From positions 2,814,590 to 2,878,589 of the forward strand of contig CM056397.1 of the NCBI GenBank assembly GCA_029718625.1: DNA of 64,000 nt, given 5' to 3'. The notes beneath the pieces were generated by a model that saw only the letters and a list, made by a program, of their open reading frames with translations, searched no databases and was not told the DNA's origin. This DNA comes from Synaphobranchus kaupii (lineage: Eukaryota; Chordata; Actinopteri; Anguilliformes; Synaphobranchidae). The position numbers and the translations under genes are program-made. Below, in pieces: positions 42,260-54,265 of this stretch (its first letter is position 1; each line of letters begins with the position of its first letter).

Positions 42260-43275
42260 TACTGGACCGTTTCAACTTTTAACCTGGCTCCGATAGATCC
42301 ACCTACTTCAAACGAACATTAAGGCATAGCTTCAAAAAGTCTATTGATAGCTAGATTCATGACGGTCGTCAAAAAATATGGTCACAAATATGAATAATAG
42401 GCTAGGGCATGAAATATGCGTTTTTGCATTGATTTAATATGAGAGAAAAAATATTGCTGAAGACAGCTGAAAATGGAACGCCAAAATGGTGCTATGATGT
42501 TTTATTCTATCCGGTTGTTTTAATACACATCGGAAATGTGTATTAAATACCTAAGAAATAAACGAGAATGTCAAAACTTGGAAGCTGCCAAGTGTGTCGT
42601 TGGTTTTTCCCTGAGGGAATTTCACGAAGCAGAGGTGTAGCCTAGCTACTAAATGAGATTAAGGGGTTAGAGACAAGGGGCCAAGACTGGGCTTTCGTTT
42701 TTAAGTTCACTTCCTGGTTGGGCTGGGAGCGGCAATTGTGCCGTTGCTCACTAGCGCCACTGCGGTTGTCTCCAGTATAGGTCTTTCACCATGTAAGTCA
42801 ATGGCAACAATGTGGTCAAAATACTCAGTCAATAAATTTTTCCCACAAAAAAATTTAATTGCAATAAGTGCCTTTCCTTCATCTAATGCCTCTGCATGTG
42901 CTGATTTTTTTAAATATTGTGTCGTTTGGACAGGGTATTAAAATTTGTTCAGGACCGATCAGAGGGACAGGTTGAGTCCTCATCGGCTCCACGGAGCAGG
43001 TGCAGTTTGTACAAATGGTCGGCGAAAAAGACATCCAGAGCTTCAATTCAGTTTTTACGAGGCCGTGGAAAGGCAATGGGTGACATCACAGTGGCTTTGT
43101 CCATATTTTTATACAGTCTATGGTTAGAGAGCTAATTTAAATTTCCACCCTGGATTTTCTGTATCACAAAAAGCCGACTCACTTTCTAATACATTAGCCT
43201 AATGTCTCATTTTGTATAAAATATAGACGACTGTCATGAATCTAGCTATCGATAGACTTTTTGAAGCTATGGCTT
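42260..43275. repeat. Dispersed repeat D3, copy 2, with inverted partner; no gene
   Basis: CTATTGATAGCTAGATTCATGAC-GTCGTC near 42338-42370 is mirrored by GACTGTCATGAATCTAGC near 43227-43245. The interior includes a degenerate repeat at 42720-43130 ending ATTTTTATACAGTCTATGG. No ORF with support. Confidence 0.6.
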
Positions 43276-43494
43276 TGTCATCCCTCCTCTCTCTCCCCAT
43301 CTTTTCTGTCTCTCTACTATCACTATCCCAATAAAGCAGAAATATCAAGTTGCCTATAAGAATTCACTCACACTAAGGATGGCTTGAGCATGTATAGAAT
43401 AATTCAATGGGTAGAAAGAATAGGTTAAGTATATTGTATAGCTTAATGCAGGCAATAAACGTAAGCTTACCAGTATTTTTGTGTAATTTTTTCT

Positions 43495-44470
43495 TAAACC
43501 CGGCGCAGGGTTCATTATAGCCGCTACCGCTCACGTCGGTTAAATACCGATCCCTTGCGCTTATAACGGTAAAATACCAAGTGATGTTGCGCCCATAGCA
43601 AGTGAACTGGGCATTTTGGTCTTAAAATGAGGTGTGGCCAAGATTATTTTTGGCGTATTGCTATCTTGAGCCAGCAGATAATCTTCTGTGGGGTCAATCT
43701 TCTGTTACGGGACAATGGCTATCCATTAACACCCATATCAAGTCTAATGCGCGAATTGTCATTTACACCTAATGCGTGAATTGTCATTCAATGGAAAACT
43801 CGCACATTTGAGTCATTTGAGTTCTGAAAATTATCTTGAGATTACAATACAGCTATGTTCATCTAGGCCTCTAGCTTTTAGGTTAATGAGGGTTTAAGGA
43901 CAATGAGGGGCCCTATCTTACACCCTGCGCTAAGCGGCGCTAACCCAAATGCAAGTGTCTTTGCTATCTTACACCCGGCGCTTCATTATAGCCCCTTGTG
44001 CTTACGATGGTAAAATACCAAGTGATGTTGTGCCCATAGCAAGTGAACTGGGCGTACTTGTCTTAAGATGAGGTGTGGCCAGGATTATTTTTGGCATATT
44101 GCTGTCTTGAGCTATCAGAAAGCGCTTGCGCTAAAACCACCAAAAACCTGGTCTAAAGTCATGTCGCAGTTGTTTACAAGTTATTTTAAAGGCGCATATA
44201 AGTGCGTCTATATAAGCGTGTGCACAACATGCGTACACCCTCCTGTCTGTTACACACAGGGGCGCGCACAAGCATGACTAAAAATATCACGATTACAATG
44301 TGAAATATTATTATTGTGTAGGCTATATCAAAAAATCTACATTAGATTACATTAGAATCTACAGCTATCCATTAAAAAGGAGCTGATAACACCTATATCA
44401 AGCCTAATATGCGAATTGTCATTTACACCTAATGTGCAAATTGTCATTCAATGGTAAACTCATGCACATT
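43495..44470. mobile_element. Two overlapping PIF/Harbinger-type remnants
   Basis: CCCGGCGCAGGGTTCATTAT at about 43499 and GGGGCCCTATCTTACACCC at 43910 are element-end sequences. TAAAATACCAAGTGATGTTG and GTGAACTGGGC are shared by both. Reversed copies of 31720-31906 occur at about 43716-43865 and 44352-44465. No transposase is recognised. Confidence 0.7.
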
Positions 44471-44726
44471 TCAACACCAGTGACCCAATTAAGTAACACC
44501 AGTGATCCTACTGAAAGAGTTGCATTGAATGCAACATATTTTTTTTTTTAATGATTATTGAAATGATAAATTAAATCATTAGACACATACAGACAGGTGA
44601 CAAATTAAAGTAAACATGGGGTAAATGAGGAATACATAGTATGTTATACATAGGGTCTGGCCACTCTGTTATGGTCCGGGGTGCATTTCTTGGCATGGTT
44701 TAGGTCCACTCATCCTTTTAGATATT

Positions 44727-45365
44727 TATGATGGGATATTTATGATGGGATGTGCTTTATTGCCACACAGCTATGCTGGTGGAATTAATTCCAGTACAGG
44801 GGAATGGAGCTGGTATCAGTATACCACATTCAACGTAAGAGAAAAATTCACAGTATACATAAATACAAAAACACTTAGAGGTGTGCATTAATGATTTAAA
44901 TGACCTGGGTAAGGGAGCGTAGGTTGAAGCGATCTGTCTGGTCTCCCACCAATCTACATCTCCTACCAGAAGGCATAGTGGAGAGAGTCCTCGATGATTT
45001 TGGTCACACGTTTGATAATGCATTATGTACGTATATGAGTCCAGTGTGGGGAGTTTGCAGCCTGTGATCTTTGATCCTCTGGAGATTATTCTGTCCATGT
45101 CCTTTATTAGTGTATTTCCATACCAGACGGTGATTGATAGGATGTTAGTTAGGATGCTTTGGATTATGGCTTTGTAGAATTAAACAAGACGACTCTTATG
45201 TTTTTTCAGTTGGCAGAGGAAGTAGAGTCTTTGTTGGGCTTTCTTTATTAGGTGGTTGGAGTAGAGGTTGCTACTGATGTGTGGTCCATTTTGATGATTT
45301 TGGTGTCGGTTATGGGGATTGGTTCATTGTCGATGAGTATAGGTGTATTAGTTTTTTTCGATATA
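44727..45365 (-). pseudogene. 3' end of a Rex/L2-like LINE (ORF2 C-terminus and tail)
   Basis: Minus strand, reading from 45365: L-I-K-K-A-Q-Q-R-L-Y-F-L, then S-I-T-V-W-Y-G-N-T, then S-K-I-T-G-C-K-L-P-T-L. These are the conserved blocks after the reverse transcriptase in jockey-group LINEs. A final S-G-R-R-like block follows in a shifted frame near 44930. The tail contains AATAAAG and repeated ATCCCATCATAAAT units near 44727-44757, a short-repeat 3' end as in L2/CR1 types. At least one stop and one frameshift are present. 5'-truncated. Confidence 0.8.
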
Positions 45366-45499
45366 TTAGGCTACTATAACACTTAGAGATTTAGAGGCAG
45401 ATTCGTAAATTTCCAAATGACCCTCATATGATTTGTTCATTTGTGTTTTCTCTGCACGAGAATGTGTCAGTAGCCTATTTCATCAAGCTACAGGGCTAC

Positions 45500-45970
45500 A
45501 GGCTACAGGGCTCAACATGGCGGATACGAACTGAGGCCGTTCACGAAACAAAGACAAAGACAAGGAACGAAGTGGAGACTCCGAGCAGGCCGCCGGTGTT
45601 ACTGAGACTAAGCCTGCTTCAGCGGCTCACTTCACTGAACTATTTTCAGTTGCGTTTCAAACACACAAAATCCAGTCAATTCGGGAGTCTATCGACAACT
45701 CACTCTACGCAACATGTGACAAAGGAGTTGGTGGTCCACAGTGTTACGGAGGCAGAGAACCAGATGTGAGGACAAGCAGGGGGATTGTGACCAAAGGCTA
45801 GTGGCTTGCGAGAATGCCATGAAGACTTTGACTGATCACTGGAAGGACACGACTGCCTGGACTTCATGATGACTTTCATTCCGAGGGTCATCGGAGGCAA
45901 AGATCTAACAGACAAGGTTCGGTTGGACCGTGCACACCGTCATCCGCATCTAGAAGCATTTAGCAGTTTG
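45500..45970 (+). pseudogene. L1/Tx1-like LINE ORF1 remnant
   Basis: The stretch starts near ATGGCGG at 45518. In changing frames it reads a Lys/Arg/Asp-rich start, V-T-E-A-E-N-Q-M (end of the coiled coil), then F-I-P-R-V-I-G-G-K-D-L and D-R-A-H-R-H-P. This is the order seen in ORF1 proteins of L1/Tx1-type LINEs. Several frameshifts and stops show that it is dead. ORF2 does not follow. Confidence 0.65.
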
Positions 45971-45974
45971 GAAT

Positions 45975-46577
45975 GTCCTTAAAGATGGCGAACCTCAATC
46001 AATTTCCGGGTCAGGCGAGGACCGAGGAGAAGAGAACAGATAAAATAAGTGATTGGAATCCACCCACAGTGTCTGGTATAGCTAGGCCTGAAAATAACTA
46101 AAACCAGAGATTGTATAGTAAAAAGATATGCCAACCGCATGAATATCAGGTTTCACCTCCAGGGGGCAACTATGAGCACTAAAACTGGGCTAAACAGAGG
46201 AGAATGAAAGGGGGTCAATGATAGTTTTTTCCAGTAACCCAAATCTATAAGAGATAATAATTTTTTAGAAAAGTTGGAGAAAATTTGCAGAGAGCAGATA
46301 ACAAAATATGCTTTTCTATGCACCATTTAGGAAAAAAATTCCTTTTTTTCTCTGGTTATGCAAATTTGGTCATGAATATTCATGACCGCTTTGGACGTGA
46401 GACTCAAGATGGATGGCGCCACAGCCAGCTGAAATCGTTAATAACAGCACAAGAATGACAACTATGCGGACGAACAAAGTACTACTAGCTAGTACCGGCG
46501 GTAAATCACCTTGTATCTTATAGACAATCTGGTTTTAACAAGAATTTTCTAGAAGCTTCTAGAAAATATCAAGATCT
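45975..46577. other. No gene seen
   Basis: Non-coding. CATGAATATTCATG palindrome near 46372-46386. Nothing else is supported. Confidence 0.5.
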
Positions 46578-46971
46578 TGGCTGAGATCTTGTATTGACGA
46601 CGGGAGAGTCGAACCACTCCGTAAAGTGTTCTCCAGCACATCCCAAAGACTTTCAATGGGGTTAAGGTCAGGAATCTGGTGGCTAATTCATGTGTGAAAA
46701 TGATTCCTCATGCTCCCTGAACCACTCTTTCACAATTTGAGCCAGATGAATCTTGGCATTGTCGTCCCGGAAAATGCCCATCGATGGGATAACCTGGTCA
46801 TTCAGTACATTCAGGTACTTAGCTGACTTCATTTTATTGCTGCATAATGTTGCTGAGCCTAGACCTGACCAACTGAAGCAACCCCAGATCATAACACTGC
46901 CTCCAGAGGCTTGTACAGTGGGCACTATGCATGACGGGTGCAACGGCGACTTTTTTTTTGGACAGGCAGTG
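46578..46971 (-). mobile_element. Deleted Tc1-like element, family copy 3 (5'-truncated)
   Basis: Lacks the left terminal repeat and begins abruptly at CTGAGATCTTGTATTGACG. The right end GGACAGGCAGTG is followed by TA at 46972-46973. The minus strand at 46683-46938 encodes the same transposase middle with D-D-N-A-K-I-H. Confidence 0.85.
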
Positions 46972-47047
46972 TATATACGTACGTGTGACTTTTCATAAAC
47001 TTGAATTTTTTTGTGCTGTATTTCATAAATTTGCATTTAAACAAAGA

Positions 47048-47357
47048 TTGAAATTCAGATTTTCAAAATTCAGATCCATGAATACAAATCTCTCTTATTC
47101 AAATTTCTGAAATTCAGATTTTAAAAATTCAGATCCATAAATACAAATCTTTCTGATTCAAATTTATGAAATTCAGATTTTAAAAATTCAGATCCATAAA
47201 TACAAATCTCTCGGATTCAAATTTCTGAAATTCAGATTTTAAAAATTCAGATCCATAAATACAAATCTCTGATTCACATTTCTGAAATTCAGGTTTTAAA
47301 AATTCAGATCCATAAATACAAAGCTCTCAAAATTCAAAGTTCTAAAATTCAGATTTT
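47048..47357. repeat. ~59-bp satellite in the left arm
   Basis: GAAATTCAGATTTT starts at about 47050, 47109, 47168, 47227 and 47284, each followed by AAAATTCAGATCCATAAATA. Inverted counterpart at about 51620-51960. Confidence 0.9.
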
Positions 47358-48003
47358 ATGTTAACTAGGCCAAAGGTGAAGCATCCGGCTTCCCTGGAAA
47401 AGTAGAAGCGTTCGGAACTGTCGAACTCGCATTTAGCCCATCACAGAGCTGCTAGACTGCTGCTAGGAGAGCTGCTAGCGGCGGCAAGTGCAGCAACGCT
47501 GTTATTCACGCCGTGGTGCAGAAGACGAGCCGTAAAGTTAACAAGGTAATTATATAGTTATATAGCCTACGTTAGTTATATACAGGGTTGATAAACACTC
47601 ACAGCGCTGTATTGCTACTAGTGTGATATATTTTGCGTTAGCTAAAGATCGGATGTAGCTACCTGCCTGCGGAAAACATTTTACAATTCGACCACTGTAG
47701 CTAACCATTGACAGCAAGCAAACATAGCCTAAGGCTGGCGTAGGTAGAGAACATTAGCTAACACAAAATAGTCACACTAGTAGAATACAGCGTTTTGAGT
47801 GTTTATCAACCCTGTATATAGCTAACTAATGTATATAACTATATACTTACCTGGTCCGTGTAACATTTTTCAATTTGATTACCTGATGCATATAGGCTAT
47901 CTCAAATTGATTCGCCAAGGTAACTCATGTGCCTGGCTTAGCAACCCACTGGATTTGCAACTGACTTGGCTGGTCACTGACATTCCTAGGCTGGTCACTC
48001 ACG

Positions 48004-49309
48004 CACAAACACAATAAAAAACAAACACCAACCAACTCACAAAACATTTGTCTAAAAATGACAAATTTAATCATAGTAAATAAACCATAGGCTATGCGAG
48101 TAATTGTGCAGATGTCAGTCAACAGCAACACTAACAGCATCAGTGTTTAGCCCAAATGTATCGAGGCTAGCCTAGATGAATTGGATAAATCTGAAAGCTC
48201 ATCCAATGACACAATGTCTAAAAGGCTACTGCCTACATTCTCACACTGAATAGTAGGATTGTTCCTGTCCAAAAGTTAAATAGTTCTGCCCCATGTTGGA
48301 TTCCGACGAGATCGCAGGGTATAGCCTAAGCAGGAATTCCACTGGGCTACCTAGATATCATAAAGTTTAATGCTCGATCGGTTTTGCTTCATCATTCAAA
48401 TATTTAAACAGATTTTTAACGTGGCAATAAAACCAGTGGACTGTAATTAATCAATTAGGAGCTATGGTTTTTATTTTTAATGGGGTAAAATGACATGTAG
48501 GTAGGCTAAATATTTTACTTTGACAAGCCAGTTGTGGATCTCTTATCCACGGTGGCCCCCTAGTGGTAGTCGTCGACATCCCAATTACAGTAGGCCTATT
48601 CATATTTCTCTGAAATTATAAATTACAGGTTAAAACCCCAAAAGTTCTGTAACTTGGCACAGCCACAGACAATAAAATGCATAAAACCCACCGTTTCTAG
48701 TCTACATCAAAAATCATTTTCCCATATAGGAACAATAATAGGCTAGGCCTACCTGATATTATTATTGATATTGTAGGCTATAAACAAACTTTTGGTTATA
48801 GTTCACCAATGTCCAATGAAGTTGACATTTCCACAGTGACCACCTATCGCACGTGTGGCTGTAATAGCCTACATTGCTGTGGATGTAAAAACATAGCCTA
48901 CCTTTTAACGTAGGCCTATTCAAATGCAATAGAGCCTATAGCCTACACACAATAGGCTACATATTTCTATGCCTAGGCTACATATAGGCTTATTGTGACA
49001 TTTATTCTGCTGCAAATGTCTGATGGTAGGCTATAGGCCTCTTCTTCAATTCAAAGTTTAAAACATGGATGTGCTGCAGTAAATCGTTTTTGAGATATGA
49101 CACTTGGGCTAAATAAGACAAGTAGCCTAGCAAATAGGTGAAAATTGCTTCTGGTGGGCCAAAGTTAATGAGGTTAATGATTTCCTAAGTCCTTCGCTTG
49201 AATTGAACGTCTGTTGCCTCGTGGATAGCTGCAGACTCAAACTGCAAATCCAAGAGAGATGATAAATTAGCCTAATTCAGAAATTGTAAAACATAAATAA
49301 ATCGTCAAT
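48004..49309. other. Loop of the palindrome; no gene
   Basis: AT-rich with very many TAGGCTA/TAGCCTA motifs. Contains the repeat shared with 2985-3078 at about 48541-48625. Confidence 0.5.
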
Positions 49310-50094
49310 CCAGTGGGTTGCCATGTTAGGTATGTGAGTGACCAGCCAGGTCAGTTGCAAAATGCAAATCCAGTGGGTTGCTAAGCCAGGCACATGAGCT
49401 ACCAGCCTCGGCGAATCAATAGAGGGCTTCTCATTTACCACCACCGGCTTATCAGCTGCTAGATCATTTGCCAGCTTCGAGTAAGATATGCTCCTCTCAG
49501 TAGTCTTATTTTTGGCACTTATCCTGCACCCTGAACGTCAAGGTAAAAGGCTAAGCCAGCGACTAATAAGAAAAAAGTCTTTGTTATCGCTACCCTACGG
49601 TCATGGTTGAGTCCGTCCATTGATCGTTGAGATTAGAAATTACCCCGGTTTACCCACCCACGCCAATAATGCAATTTTCAAGTTTCAAAAGACAAACGGT
49701 AAATCAAAAAATTAGAAAAACGAGTTTGAATGGTTAATTTTCCTTTTATTTCAGTGATAAAAAAATGGAAATTGAAATATTGAATCCAAATGTCAATTTT
49801 TCAATTTGAGATGCATCAGGAAATCAAATTGATAAACATTACACGGACCAGGTAAGTATATAGTTATATAGATACGTTAGTTATATACAGGGTTGATAAA
49901 CCCTTAAAGCGCTGTATTGCTACTAGTGTGACTATTTTGCGTTAGCTAATGTTCTCTACCTACACCAGGCTTACGTTAGCTTGCTGTCAATGGTTAGGTA
50001 CAGTGGTCGAACTGTAAAATGTTTTCCGCAGGCAGGTAGCTACATCTGATCTTCCGTTCCTTTTCATTTATTATAAAGCGCTTTAATCCATAAC

Positions 50095-51122
50095 TGTTAG
50101 GATCCTGTAATCTGTGTTTATTCTTTATTATTTCTCCTGTTTTCTTTCCCTCGCGATTGTCAGTCCGCGTTCCATGTTTCTGAGATTCCACCCCCTGTCT
50201 TTGTCATTGCACTATTCGGGTGATTTTGGGAACATTCAGGTTTCTTCTGTATTTCGTATATCTCGTTTTCTTCCTTCTGACTTTATTTATATTTGTATAT
50301 AATACTAATGTACTAATCATACTAACTGTTAGATTAGATTTAATACTAACCTGCTAACAAACTAACATGTGTATATAATACTAACCTACTAACATTAGGG
50401 TTCTAGAGTTCACTACTAACATTACTAATTCATCTTGAGTTTCTACCTGCAGCTGTCATTTCCCTCCTCGTTATCCTATCCCTGCATCGATCTGTGATTT
50501 CGCATTCTCTGCATATGTGTCCACTTTCGTGTTCTTCTAATCTGAGCTGTGCACTTGTTTACCTGCTAACTCCAGGCCGTTTGTTATCATTGTGTCTATG
50601 TGTATTCCAGTCCATGTCTTACGTTTCCCCTGTCATTGTTTTATTGGTCCCTGTTAACCCTCACTGTTCTCACCTGTGAGCAATCTCCCCTCCCTGCTTC
50701 TACACACCTGATTCCCATTATGTCGGTCTCCCTCTGTGTATATATACCTTGTCATTTCAGTGTTCTTCGCGAGTTCCTCTTATGATATTCTGCTTCTGTG
50801 TTACCATCTGTTTTTCCGAGTTTCTGCCCGAGCTGTTTTGTTTATTTTTCTAGTTTTTGTTTCCCAGAGTTCTTTGCCTGTTGTTGTTTTGTTTTGTATC
50901 CAGTCTGTTTTGTTTTCTTTGTGTTCCTCTGACTCCCTGGTTTGGACCCCTGCCTGTGTTCTCGCGACCCTGTTTTTGGATTTCCCTTTTGTACCTTTGC
51001 TGTGCCTTCTCGGTTTTGACCCCTGCCTGTTCTACTTCGGATTGCTGCCTAGCCCTTATTAAACTTCGGTTTTTCCCTTACTCCTGCCTGCGTTTGGGTC
51101 CTTCTCCCACCAGCACCTTACA
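50095..51122 (+). mobile_element. Solo LTR, 1028 bp, with ATAAC target duplication
   Basis: Begins TGTTAGGATCCTG and ends CAGCACCTTACA (TG...CA). ATAAC lies exactly on both sides (50090-50094, 51123-51127). GTATATATACC near 50738 is a TATA candidate and ATTAAA near 51058 a poly(A) signal candidate. The style suits a Ty3/Gypsy LTR, by inference. No internal region remains, so recombination between two LTRs is likely. It sits in the right arm of the palindrome. Confidence 0.92.
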
Positions 51123-51619
51123 ATAACAACACCCATTCTTTAGGACGAACAAAAGCCACGTTTATTCATGGAAAAAATAGGCTAAAACATTATAGTTTTG
51201 CAGGTAAGCATAATATTACTGACATTTTTGTTTAGGCTAAACGTGACATATTGCATAGGCTACGGTGAAATTTATATATTTTTTGAAATAAATGAAAAGG
51301 AACGGCAAGATTGGATGTAGCCTACCTGCCTGCGGAAAACATTTTACAATTCGACCACTATTAGCTAACGCAAAATATATCACACTAGTAGCAATACAGT
51401 GCTTTGAGTGTTTATCAACCCTGTATATAACTAACGTAGGCTATATATAATTACCTCGTTAACGTTACGGCTCGTCATCTGCACCACGGCGTGAATAACA
51501 GCGTTGCTGCACTTGCCGCCGCTAGCTGAAGTCTAGCAGCTCTGTGATTGGCTAAATGCGAGTTCGACAGTTCTGAACGCTTCTACTTTTCCCGGGAAGC
51601 CCTTTGGCCTAGTTAACAT

Positions 51620-51960
51620 AAAATCTGAATTTCAATCTGAATTTTAGAAGTTTGAATTAGAGAGCTTTGTATTTATGGATCTGAATTTTTAAAACCTGAA
51701 TTTCAGAAATGTGAATCAGAGATTTGTATTTATGGATCTAAATTTTTTAAATCTGAATTTTAGAAGTTTGAATTAGAGAGCTTTGTATTTATGGATCAGA
51801 ATTTTTAAAACCTGAATTTCAGAAATGTGAATCAGAGACTTGTATTTATGGATCAGAATTTTGAAAATCTGAATTTCAGAAATTTGAATCCGAGAGATTT
51901 GTATTTATGGATCAGAATTTTGAAAATCTGAATTTCAATCTTTGTTTAAATGCAAATTTA
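51620..51960. repeat. ~59-bp satellite in the right arm
   Basis: Reverse-complement units of the left-arm satellite, with TTTGTATTTATGGATC repeated five to six times. Confidence 0.9.
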
Positions 51961-52006
51961 TGAAATACAGCACAAAAAAATTCAAGTTTATGAAAAGTCG
52001 TACGTA

Positions 52007-52736
52007 TATAATTCAAATATACTAAATTCAAATTCAAATACTTTTGTCAGTTATTGAGCTCCATATGAAAGACACACTGTTAAAAGGCAGTGGTGAAAAT
52101 CAATGCACAACCTTGGAATGCGTATTGACCCCATCAGAACTGAGTATTCAACAATGCCGTGGTATAATAAGCATCAATAAATGATGTCTAGTAGCTACTA
52201 ATAAAGGTGAGTTGCTATTAAATGATCAATTTCAGACCGTTTAACGTTGCGATGCAAAATTTTATTAATTATGCAACATTATGCTCTTGACGCATGGTTG
52301 ATTTTCATGGATTTTAAACTTATACCATTATTCATTGACTCGTCCCTAACATGGCATTTTGCCTGAAAGTACATTTGTTGAAAGGAATGAGCATAAAAAA
52401 CAAGACAGAGATGAGACCGCTAAAGCACACTTTTCCTCACGTGATTCTTTCGCCCCGATTCAGTGTGTTTTTCATCCCGCACGGCAGGGACGAAAGACAC
52501 ATTGCATTCATCCTGTTTGCGGCCAATTTATATCCGACTTGTTTATGCTGTTAACAAAATTCCCGTTGCTATTAGTGAGGGACACATACAAGTTGTTTGT
52601 CAGAAAATATGGCCTCTCTAGCTCTATTGACTTTCGCGTAAACCGGATGAATGTAAAAAGTTAATCTTTCGACCCGGTTCTCCCCTAAGTGCGATTTCAA
52701 CAAGCGATTCTACGATGGCTCTTTAATTTGTAACAC
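52007..52736. other. No gene supported
   Basis: Two overlapping short open stretches at 52351-52664 have no recognisable family or codon signal. Confidence 0.4.
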
Positions 52737-53432
52737 GCGTTTCCCAAAATAGTTCTTAAAGCATGAACGCGCATTCACCTCTTAAGTGCTATTTAACCAG
52801 AGGTGTAAAATCCGGGTTCAGAAAGTAAGTATTTAGTTCCAATCACCTGGATTTGCTAATTTTCACAATTCTTCAGCCAGGAGGTGAAACTAATTTGTGA
52901 AATCAGCTGGCTGAGTTCATGGGTGGAAGAAACACATAGCAGGACTTTTCCTTTCTGATCCCTGGATTTTACATCTCTGTACTTCTATCTGTGGTGCTGC
53001 TGATACGGGAGGAAGAGGGGCAATAGATTGGGAGACACGAACCCCACTGTGATGCCCAATACATGGCCGGTTAGGCACGTCAAATTTTAAAAAAATTTAA
53101 AATCTATTTCCCACTGATTTTACTTGTCTCAATCTTATTTATTTATAGGGCTATTTAAAGAATTGTGTTTGTGGGTCATTTCCAAATATATAAAAATAAG
53201 TAAATTAAAAATAAATAAACGTAAATATTGTTGCGTCTAACATCACTATAAAAACAAACAATCGGTGGTTATGGTAAACGTAAAATGAAACACTAACACG
53301 AAAAATCTGTATGAAAGTATGTGATTTATGGGCTTCTAAAACGCACTTAACCGTCTACGACTGGTCTGGAGTAATGGTTAATCTACGAGCGTTTCTAAGA
53401 GTGTCTTAAGTTAAGATGCTTTTGGGAAATGC
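52737..53432. mobile_element. MITE with GCGTTTCCCAAAA ends, host of a nested MITE
   Basis: GCGTTTCCCAAAATAGTTCT at 52737 is mirrored by TGCTTTTGGGAAATGC ending at 53432, with CTTAAGTGCT/AGTGTCTTAAG subterminal matches. No exact target duplication is visible. Family unsure (PIF/Harbinger-like). Confidence 0.65.
52798..52979. mobile_element. hAT-type MITE, sister of 40724-40917
   Basis: Ends CAGAGGTGTAAAATCC and GGATTTTACATCTCTG. The interior GTTCCAATCACCTGGATTTG is shared with the 40.7-kb copy. No clear target duplication, so probably older. Confidence 0.8.
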
Positions 53433-53559
53433 AATAAAGTTTTTATCCCTGTGAAGTTTTTATCCTTTTTATGTATCATATTTGATTCGCCAGGCATTTA
53501 TGGCAATTTAGTTATTTTCAGTTTTTTTATTTATTATTTTAAACAAAAACATACATTTT

Positions 53560-53736
53560 TCATTGCATTTGGATCCTTTGTAACATTTCAATTGGTTTTG
53601 GTCTTTTTTTTCTAACTGGAACCTTTTTACAACCTTTTTGTTTTGCATTGTGGTAGGCAACAAAACAGTTTCTGTCCTTGATCAGGCAAAGATGTACTTT
53701 ACATTTCCCACAGTAGACATGCGAGAAGGGATTGTG
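53560..53736 (-). pseudogene. piggyBac transposase C-terminal Cys-rich fragment
   Basis: The minus strand reads H-V-Y-C-G-K-C-K-V-H-L-C, then D-R-N-C-F-V-A-Y-H, then a Lys/Arg-rich end and a stop. The spacing of the Cys and His residues is that of the C-terminal zinc-binding domain of piggyBac/PGBD transposases, which contacts the element ends. The frame is joined directly to a LINE endonuclease fragment at about 53737, so a chimeric 114-residue open frame runs across the junction. No other part of a piggyBac transposase is seen. Confidence 0.55.
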
Positions 53737-53737
53737 A

Positions 53738-54040
53738 GGTGGTTGGGATTTTAACAGTATAGCATGATGTTCAAAAGAGAAAAAATCACCAATAGGGATA
53801 TTTCTACAGTTTAGGGCATCAGCAAATATAGAGGCGGTCTCACCGCCTTTTTTTACCATGCCTTGTAGAATTCTCAAAACTATAGCATGGAGGGGACGTC
53901 TCAATAAGAACAGCAGGTCTGTCGCTATTTAACCAAGTCTCTGTTAAAAACATGCAGTCAAGTTTATGTTCAGATATGAGTTTGTTAATAACAAAAGTCT
54001 TATTGCTTAGTGATCGAACATTGAGAAGTGCATTATCCAT
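53738..54040 (-). pseudogene. LINE ORF2 endonuclease N-terminus (L2-like)
   Basis: Reading from 54040: L-L-N-V-R-S-L-S-N-K, then D-C-M-F-L-T-E-T-W-L, the first blocks of an apurinic-like endonuclease with its catalytic Glu (T-E-T-W). A frameshift near 53850 leads to G-G-E-T-A-S-I-F-A-D-A and F-E-H-H-A-I-L-L-K. It stops at the piggyBac junction. It follows ORF1 of the same LINE. Confidence 0.8.
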
Positions 54041-54265
54041 TTTTTCCCATCCAGTCTTTCTAGTGCAGGAAGTGGAACATTTAATGGTATGGATATCAGA
54101 TTACTTGGAGTTGTACCATGAGTTCTACAGTTTAGCTGATGGTTAGCGGATTTCATATGTTGCCTGTTGCGAATGTTAACTGGGATGAAATTAGACTGAA
54201 AACAGACTGGCAGACTGGCAGAGTTTAGGGAGTATTTGTTTAGTAGTCCAGGCCCCTTGTAGTGA

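Larger units (their letters stand above)
46976..52006. mobile_element. Giant foldback/palindrome with nested inverted arms
   Basis: The outer arm 46976 to about 47640 is inverted at about 51358-52006. Both contain ACTTTTCATAAACTTGAATT at the edge, a ~59-bp satellite, GTTAACTAGGCCAAAGG, and GCAACGCTGTTATTCACGCC. Further inside, 47645-47916 is mirrored at 49800-50075 and 47918-48003 at 49310-49425. The right arm is longer because of a 1-kb solo LTR (50095-51122) and an unexplained ~370-bp insert (49426-49800). The arms also carry inner inverted repeats (47583-47650 against 47755-47820). No transposase or other ORF is recognised in the ~1.3-kb loop. Confidence 0.85.

Noticed and set aside
50494..51126. 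Several hydrophobic ORFs resembling membrane proteins
   Set aside because: They lie wholly inside the solo LTR, whose T-rich sequence gives Phe/Leu/Ser-rich frames.
52351..52664. Two overlapping ~70-100 codon frames
   Set aside because: No recognisable domain, splice signals or poly(A) context; length is within chance for this composition.
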